Source: CAYZJD01 sp964483455 (GTDB lineage: Bacteria; Acidobacteriota; Terriglobia; Bryobacterales; Bryobacteraceae). From it: DNA of 64,000 nt. The notes under the pieces are model-generated. The model saw nothing but the letters and a program-made list of their open reading frames with translations. It had not been told where the DNA came from and made no database searches. The position numbers and the translations under genes were made by a program. Location: contig CAZACK010000009.1 in assembly GCA_964483455.1 (NCBI GenBank), forward strand, positions 1 through 64,000. Direction: 5' to 3'. Of this stretch, positions 59,640 to 64,000 are shown piece by piece. Every line of letters starts with the position of its first letter. Position 1 is the stretch's first letter.

Positions 59640-61085
59640 TCAGTACTTCAGATAGACGGTCTTGTAGTCGCTATAGAACTCCATCGCCGCCGGCCCCTGC
59701 TCTTTGGGGCCGAAGCTGGACTCTTTGGTTCCGCCGAAGGGGAGTTGATATTCTACACCCGCGCTTGGCAGGTTGACCGTCAGCAGCCCCGCCTCCATTC
59801 GATACACGTACTCGAAAGCGCGGGACACATTGGTGGTCTGCAAGGACGCCGACAGGCCGAACGGAATCCGGTTGGCGATGCCGAGCGCGTCCTCGAAGTC
59901 GCGGGCGCGCATCACCGCCAGCACCGGGCCGAAGATTTCCTCGCGCGCGATCGTCATCTCTGGAGTCACTTCGGCGAAGATCGTCGGCTCGACGAAGTAG
60001 CCCTTATCGTAGGCGCCGCCGGTGAGGCGGTTCCCGCCGATCCGCGGAGGGCCGGCCTCCTTTTTCCCGATTTCAATGTAACGGAGGTCGGTTTCAAGCT
60101 GGCCCTGGTCCACCGCCGGGCCGATGTCCACGCCGGGATCGAGGCCGTTGCCGACCTTCAGCTTGCGGGTGCGCTCGACCAGCGCGTCGAGGAAGCGGCC
60201 GTAGATGGAGTCTTCGACGATGGCGCGGCTGGTGGCGGTGCATTTCTGCCCGGTGGAGAAGAACGCGCCGTTGACCACGTTCTCGACGGCGAGGTGGAAG
60301 TCGGCGTCGGCGAGCACGATGGTGGGGTTCTTGCCGCCCATCTCGAGTTGGATGCGCAAGCGGCGCCGGGATGCTTCCCCGTGCAGCCAGTTGCCAACGT
60401 CGCAGGAACCGGTAAAGGAAATCGCCTTGAGAGGCCTGGCTTGAACCAGCGCCCGGCCGAGTGCGCCGCCCGAGCCGGCGACGAAGTTGACCACTCCCTT
60501 CGGGACGCCGGCCTCGTGGCAGGCCTCGACGATCCGCCAGGCGCTCAATGGCGCGGCGGAGGCGGGCTTGAGGACGGCGGTGTTGCCGCAGATCAGCGCG
60601 GGCGCCAGTTTCCAGGCGGGGATCGCGCTGGGGAAGTTCCACGGCGTCACCAGCCCGACCACGCCGATGGGTTTGCGGATGGCGAACATGTGCACGCGAT
60701 CTCGCTCGGAGGGCACGAGGATGCCCGGCATGCGCGAGCCTTCGGCAGCGAAATAGCGGAAGATGTTGATGGCGCGCCGCACCTCGCCGCGCGCCTCGGG
60801 CAAGGTCTTGCCTTCCTCGCGGGTCATCTCGGCGGCCAGTTGCTCGAAGTTGCGGTCGAGGATCTCGGCGGTCTTGAAGAGGTAGTTACCGCGGGCCGGT
60901 CCGGGCATGGCTGACCAGGCGGGAAGGGCGCGCTCCGCCGCCTCAGCCGCGGCCTCGATGTCTCCGGCCGAACCTTTGACGAACAGACCGACCAGCTCGT
61001 CGGTGTTTGCCGGGTTGCGATTCTCGAAGGCGTCGCCTCCGACCCATTCGCCGTCGATGTAATTACGAAAAAGGTCAGCGCTCAT
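59640..61085 (-). CDS. Aldehyde dehydrogenase, probable 2-oxoglutarate semialdehyde dehydrogenase
   Basis: 481 aa from the ATG giving MSADLFRNYIDGEWVGG. NAD(P)-dependent aldehyde dehydrogenase motifs: VTPWNFPSAIPAWKLAPAL, ISFTGSCDVGNWLHGEAS, QLEMGGKNPTIVLADAD and NGAFFSTGQKCTATSRAIV with the catalytic Cys (about residue 285). FGLSASLQTTNVSRAFEYV and LPFGGTKESSFGPKEQG complete it. By position before the FAH-type dehydratase it probably oxidises 2-oxoglutarate semialdehyde to 2-oxoglutarate. Upstream in-frame codons lack homology. Confidence 0.88.
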   Translation of the reverse strand: MSADLFRNYIDGEWVGGDAFENRNPANTDELVGLFVKGSAGDIEAAAEAAERALPAWSAMPGPARGNYLFKTAEILDRNFEQLAAEMTREEGKTLPEARGEVRRAINIFRYFAAEGSRMPGILVPSERDRVHMFAIRKPIGVVGLVTPWNFPSAIPAWKLAPALICGNTAVLKPASAAPLSAWRIVEACHEAGVPKGVVNFVAGSGGALGRALVQARPLKAISFTGSCDVGNWLHGEASRRRLRIQLEMGGKNPTIVLADADFHLAVENVVNGAFFSTGQKCTATSRAIVEDSIYGRFLDALVERTRKLKVGNGLDPGVDIGPAVDQGQLETDLRYIEIGKKEAGPPRIGGNRLTGGAYDKGYFVEPTIFAEVTPEMTIAREEIFGPVLAVMRARDFEDALGIANRIPFGLSASLQTTNVSRAFEYVYRMEAGLLTVNLPSAGVEYQLPFGGTKESSFGPKEQGPAAMEFYSDYKTVYLKY

Positions 61086-61165
61086 GGTATTGATGGGCGC
61101 TCCTTCACGCCCGCCGCAGCGCCTGACGCAGGCCGCGGACCCGCGCAAGGCGTTTTCAGCATCCT

Positions 61166-61729
61166 TTAGAATGCCACGTCCGACGCGACGAGGGATGCCG
61201 GACCTGTCTTGAATGGGGCGTCGTGCGGCGCGAAACCGAACAGCGCGGCCGCGATGTTGTACGGGAACAGCCCGAGGCTCATGTTGTACCTCTGAACGGC
61301 CTCGTTGTACCGGCGCCGCTCGCCGGCGAGGCGGCTCTCGGCGTCGAACAGTTCGTCCTGGAGCCGCAAGAAGTCCCCGCGGGACTGCAAGCCAGGGTAG
61401 TTCGCAAGGACGACCAGCAGCCGGGCAATGGCGCTGTCCAGCCGGGAATTGGCGGCGATGCACTCCAGGGGGGTGCGGGCGGCAGCCAGCGCGCCTCGGG
61501 CCCCGGTCAACGAATCCACCACCGCCTGTTCCCGCTTGGCCACTGGGTTCACCGTCTCCAGGAGTCTGGGGACCAAGCCGGCCCGCCGCTGCAAGGCGAG
61601 CTCGAGGCGAGTCCAGGCGGCGTTGATCTCCTCCCGCTGGGCGCCCAGGTTCTTTCGGCAAGCCGCCAGCCTGGCAACCGCCACGGACAGCAGCAGCAGG
61701 AGCGCGACGGCAAACGCCAGCCGCTTCAC
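61166..61729 (-). CDS. LemA family protein
   Basis: 187 aa. An N-terminal hydrophobic anchor (LAFAVALLLLLSVAVARLAA) is followed by the LemA helical domain: REEINAAWTRLELALQRRAGLVPRLLETV, with LANYPGLQSRGDFLRLQDEL and AGERRRYNEAVQRYN as conserved parts. LemA proteins are membrane-linked and of unclear function. The GTG start overlaps the stop of lpxD (GTGA), so the two are co-translated. Confidence 0.85.
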   Translation of the reverse strand: MKRLAFAVALLLLLSVAVARLAACRKNLGAQREEINAAWTRLELALQRRAGLVPRLLETVNPVAKREQAVVDSLTGARGALAAARTPLECIAANSRLDSAIARLLVVLANYPGLQSRGDFLRLQDELFDAESRLAGERRRYNEAVQRYNMSLGLFPYNIAAALFGFAPHDAPFKTGPASLVASDVAF

Positions 61730-62763
61730 TGCTCTTCCGGGCGCGCGGCGGCTTCGAGTTGCTCCACGCGCTTCCTCAATTCTCTGACCGACTTCAGCAG
61801 GTCCGGCAGCCTCGGGAACGCCGTCACGGCGCGGCGCCACTCGCCGGCGTCGAAAGCCGGCGATCCGCTGATCACCGCGCCGGCGGCAACGTCGCCGCCG
61901 ATCCCGCTTTGCGCGTAGACGACGGCGTTGTCATGGACTGTCAGGTGGCCGGACACGCCCACCTGGCCGGCGAGCAGGACGTTCTTTTCGAGGATGGAGC
62001 TGCCCGCCATCCCGACTTGCGCGCAGATGATGTTGTCCTCGCCCACGACACTGGCGTGGCCCACCTGGACCAAGCTGTCGATCTTGGCGCCGCGCTTCAC
62101 GCGCGTCTCGCCGACGGTGGCCCGGTCCACCGAGGTCAGCGTCTGGATCTCGACGTCATCCTCGATCACCGTCACGCCCGACTGCGGGATCTTCTCGTGC
62201 GTGCCGTCCTCGCGCCGGGCGAAGCCAAAGCCGTCGCCGCCCACGACTACGCCGTTTTGGAGAATGACCCGGTTGCCGACGCGGCAGAACTCGCGCACGA
62301 CGGCGTGCGAATGCGCGGTGAAGTCGTCGCCTATCTCCGCACCTTCGTAGATCACCACGTGGGGGTGAAGCACGGCGTTGCGTCCGATGCGCACGTGCTC
62401 GCCGACGACGGCGTAAGCGCCAATGGAGGCGCCTTCGCCGATCACCGCCGATGAGGCGACCATCGCCGCCGGATGGATGCCCGGTCTCGGCCTGGGCGGC
62501 TGGTAGAACAGCGCCAGCGCACGGGCAAAGGCGAGGTAAGGATTCGGCGACACGAGGCTGGCTATGGGCAGGTTCTTGACCGGCTCGGAAACCAGGATGG
62601 CCGCCGCGCGGGTATGTTTCACCCTGGGCGCGTACTTCGGGTTGGCCAAAAAGGTCAGGTCGGACGGCGCGGCATGCTCGATGCCGGCGACGCCGGTGAT
62701 GTCGATGTCGCCGCCTCCATGCAGTTCGCAGCCGAGGCGGGAGGCAATCTCGCTGAGCTTCAT
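61726..62763 (-). CDS. lpxD: UDP-3-O-acylglucosamine N-acyltransferase LpxD
   Basis: 345 aa from MKLSEIASRLGCELHG, the typical start. The N-terminal uridine-binding domain (HAAPSDLTFLANPKYAP) leads into hexapeptide repeats of a left-handed beta helix (SAVIGEGASIGAYAVVGEHV, RIGRNAVLHPHVVIYEGAEI), with the catalytic His region HSHAVVREFCRVGNR. GGDGFGFA and QVGHASVVGEDNIICAQVG are strong lpxD signatures. It adds the N-linked acyl chain in lipid A synthesis, implying a gram-negative envelope. A C-terminal coiled coil (LLKSVRELRKRVEQLE) forms the trimer. Confidence 0.94.
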   Translation of the reverse strand: MKLSEIASRLGCELHGGGDIDITGVAGIEHAAPSDLTFLANPKYAPRVKHTRAAAILVSEPVKNLPIASLVSPNPYLAFARALALFYQPPRPRPGIHPAAMVASSAVIGEGASIGAYAVVGEHVRIGRNAVLHPHVVIYEGAEIGDDFTAHSHAVVREFCRVGNRVILQNGVVVGGDGFGFARREDGTHEKIPQSGVTVIEDDVEIQTLTSVDRATVGETRVKRGAKIDSLVQVGHASVVGEDNIICAQVGMAGSSILEKNVLLAGQVGVSGHLTVHDNAVVYAQSGIGGDVAAGAVISGSPAFDAGEWRRAVTAFPRLPDLLKSVRELRKRVEQLEAAARPEEQ

Positions 62764-62792
62764 CGGAGTGCACGGGTCTGGGGCGCCCGCCA

Positions 62793-63023
62793 CTACAGAG
62801 TACAATGCCGGCCGGTGGGGTGGCCAGGACGGGGTCCTCGTCTGCTCTCCCCGCGGGCCGTGCACCGAGGGCCGGTTCCTGAACACGATTGGAAGGCCAG
62901 GAGCTTCTGAATATCTCGTGACGCGTGGAGCACGCGTACGATCGGGATGGGCTTTGTTTTAGGGCGATAGATGATGAGGCAGGAGTACCGCCGCCGGGTT
63001 ACCTCGTACCGCGGCTCATCCAT
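62793..63023 (-). pseudogene. C-terminal remnant of a ParE-type toxin
   Basis: The frame encodes MDEPRYEVTRRRYSCLIIYR then PKTKPIPIVRVLHASRDIQK and LLAF, matching the last third of ParE/RelE toxins (catalytic-face strands and the terminal RVLHARDI helix). The first 50 or so residues are missing. The piece begins directly at the end of the ParD-type antitoxin gene. The remaining tail after LLAF is not family-like. Non-functional as a toxin by itself. Confidence 0.62.
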
Positions 63024-63291
63024 GGTTTCGCTTCCGGCCAGGCCGGATGAGCTCCGGGAACACCTCCTCGCCGTCGCGCAATTCGCCGCGCCTGTTCGAG
63101 TCCGATGGCGATTTGTTCGCGGAGTTCTCGCAAGGCCGCCCTTCCTGCCGTTTCCCGTTCTTGTGGCGTCGAAGGCCTTCCCGCGCGACCTCGCTGGCAG
63201 ATTGGCAGCGGCCCGAGGCGACACGTGAATTCACAAAGCGCTCAAGCCGCGGTGTGAGGGACACGTTCATGGTTGTCGGCTCGGCCATCAT
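63016..63291 (-). pseudogene. ParD-type antitoxin with two compensating frameshifts
   Basis: The 91-aa frame starts MMAEPTTMNVSLTPRLERFV (RHH DNA-binding domain, MNVSLTP start) with SASEVAREGLR, and ends RGELRDGEEVFPEL, both typical of ParD/CC2985 antitoxins. The middle 27 codons are in the wrong frame. Read in the neighbouring frame they give QERETAGRAALRELREQIAIG and LEQAR, the expected helix. Two indels about 80 bp apart therefore cancel, leaving a full-length frame with a scrambled middle. The toxin downstream is truncated. Its stop overlaps the remnant's ATG. Confidence 0.6.
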
Positions 63292-63454
63292 TCCATGCTG
63301 GTACCTGGTTGCGAAAGAAGACGTTTCATGCCGCCGGCGGAGGGGTATGGAGGGAATTTGATGAGCCGCCGGAACGCGACGGTCGCTCTTCGGCTTGGCT
63401 TCCCGCGCCGACGCGGATGCGACTCATCCCATCTGGGCAAGGTAAACTGAAGCT

Positions 63455-64000
63455 ATGAGGAGCGTCCCCGCCATGGTTGCGTTGTGCCTGGCGGGTACGG
63501 TGCACGCGCAGGAGCAGGCGCCGGCGGCCTCGGAAATGCAGAAGGCCGTCGAGGAGTTCAAAGTCCAGACCCGCAATCTGGGCTTGCGCGCCGACAGCCC
63601 GCCTCGGAAGCGACATGGGGGCCGCTGGCAGTGGCACGGGCGCCTGTTCGAGAACTTGCGCAACGATATCCTGGATGCCGTTCCGCACGAAATCGTGCAG
63701 CGCGGGGGGAGTAAGTCGTTGCTCCGACGCAACCAGTTCGGGTTCAACATCGCCGGGCCGGTGGCGATCCCAAAGCTGTATGAAGGGCAGCGGTCGACCT
63801 ATTTTTCACTGTCTTACGAGGGTGTGCGGGAACGGATTTCGCGCACACAGCTCCGCACCATTCCCACGGGGCCGGAGCGAGCGGGCGACTTCTCGGCCAC
63901 GGTGGACGCGGCGGGCAGCCCGTTGCCGGTGTTCGATCCGCTGACGACGCGGCCCAACCCGTCTTTCAATCCGGCGCTGCCGGTTGCGCGCGACAACCTC
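63455..64000 (+). CDS. N-terminal part of a TonB-dependent receptor-like barrel lacking a plug (runs off the window)
   Basis: A continuous open frame from ATG (MRSVPAMVALCLAGTVHAQ, signal peptide) to the end of the window, so partial at the 3' end. After only about 60 mature residues it shows the segment that normally follows the plug in acidobacterial Oar-like TonB receptors: LFENLRNDILDAV, LLRRNQFGFNIAGPVAIPKL, YFSLSYEGVRERISRT and ERAGDFSATVDAAG with FDPLTTRPNP. The usual carboxypeptidase-regulatory domain and plug (about 200 residues) are not encoded. Either it is a plug-less pore or an N-terminally deleted pseudogene. No ribosome site is obvious. Confidence 0.6.
   Translation, partial: MRSVPAMVALCLAGTVHAQEQAPAASEMQKAVEEFKVQTRNLGLRADSPPRKRHGGRWQWHGRLFENLRNDILDAVPHEIVQRGGSKSLLRRNQFGFNIAGPVAIPKLYEGQRSTYFSLSYEGVRERISRTQLRTIPTGPERAGDFSATVDAAGSPLPVFDPLTTRPNPSFNPALPVARDNL

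Overview
The window looks like chromosomal DNA from an uncultured acidobacterium of the Bryobacterales/Solibacter group. This is inferred from gene content, since no rRNA is present. Supporting features are very high GC, a protein ending in the Solibacter-type TIGR03437 C-terminal domain (26876-29686), a TIGR03790 family protein (57563-58784), the start of an Oar-like TonB-dependent receptor, many Tat-signal catabolic enzymes, and a DUF2961/GH172 protein. A 100-N scaffold gap flanked by identical 55-bp ends indicates a short-read, probably metagenomic, assembly.

Layout. 1-5 kb: envelope-stress-like block (Spy/CpxP-like protein, FecR-domain protein, secreted unknown, OmpR-type two-component pair). 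5-9 kb: Tat-exported enolase-superfamily enzyme and a divergent GH172-HEAT protein separated by a tandem octamer array. 8.7-10.4 kb: decayed AbrB/PIN toxin-antitoxin module, a VCBS-repeat relic and a GYD protein. 10.9-15.8 kb: FucP-like transporter, tRNA-Leu, secG, then a two-to-three gene bacterial microcompartment (BMC) locus: one BMC-H shell protein, one acylating aldehyde dehydrogenase with an unusual C-terminal extension, and a coupled unknown. 15.8-25.2 kb: recJ, a broken Gfo/Idh/MocA gene, Tat-type DUF362 and SelA-like enzymes, an MFS exporter, trpS and an RNA m5U methyltransferase. 25-36 kb: pseudopilin, secreted hydrolases and dehydratases, TPR protein, decayed AbiEii module, GH36-like lipoprotein. 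36-45 kb: membrane and glycosyltransferase genes, then a beta-oxidation operon (fadB, fadA, acyl-CoA dehydrogenase). 44.7-51.4 kb: intact HicBA, YdcF, ABC exporter, truncated PIN, tRNA-Ser, a secreted glycosidase-like protein and an intact RHH/PIN module. 51.4-57.3 kb: an operon-like run with a lipoprotein Memo-AMMECR1 fusion, a secreted PHP-like protein, a CpsB phosphatase and small membrane proteins, then recX. 57.5-64 kb: TIGR03790 gene broken by the gap, a sugar-acid pair (FAH-family dehydratase plus semialdehyde dehydrogenase), LemA, LpxD, a ParDE relic and the start of a TonB-type barrel.

How the genes fit together. The theme is scavenging of plant or microbial polysaccharide sugars: GH172 and GH36-like enzymes outside the cell, TonB-type uptake, a FucP-like permease, sugar-acid dehydratases, a 2-keto-3-deoxy acid route feeding 2-oxoglutarate, and a BMC that could handle the lactaldehyde or other aldehyde made from deoxy sugars. 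Several normally cytoplasmic enzyme families carry Tat or lipoprotein signals here.

Six toxin-antitoxin loci lie in 64 kb and four are decayed, while housekeeping genes are intact. Short palindromic (REP-like) hairpins are scattered between genes and sit exactly at the start of two reading frames. The strongest candidates for something new are the minimal BMC locus, the exported Memo-AMMECR1/PHP operon, and the octamer arrays in front of divergent promoters.
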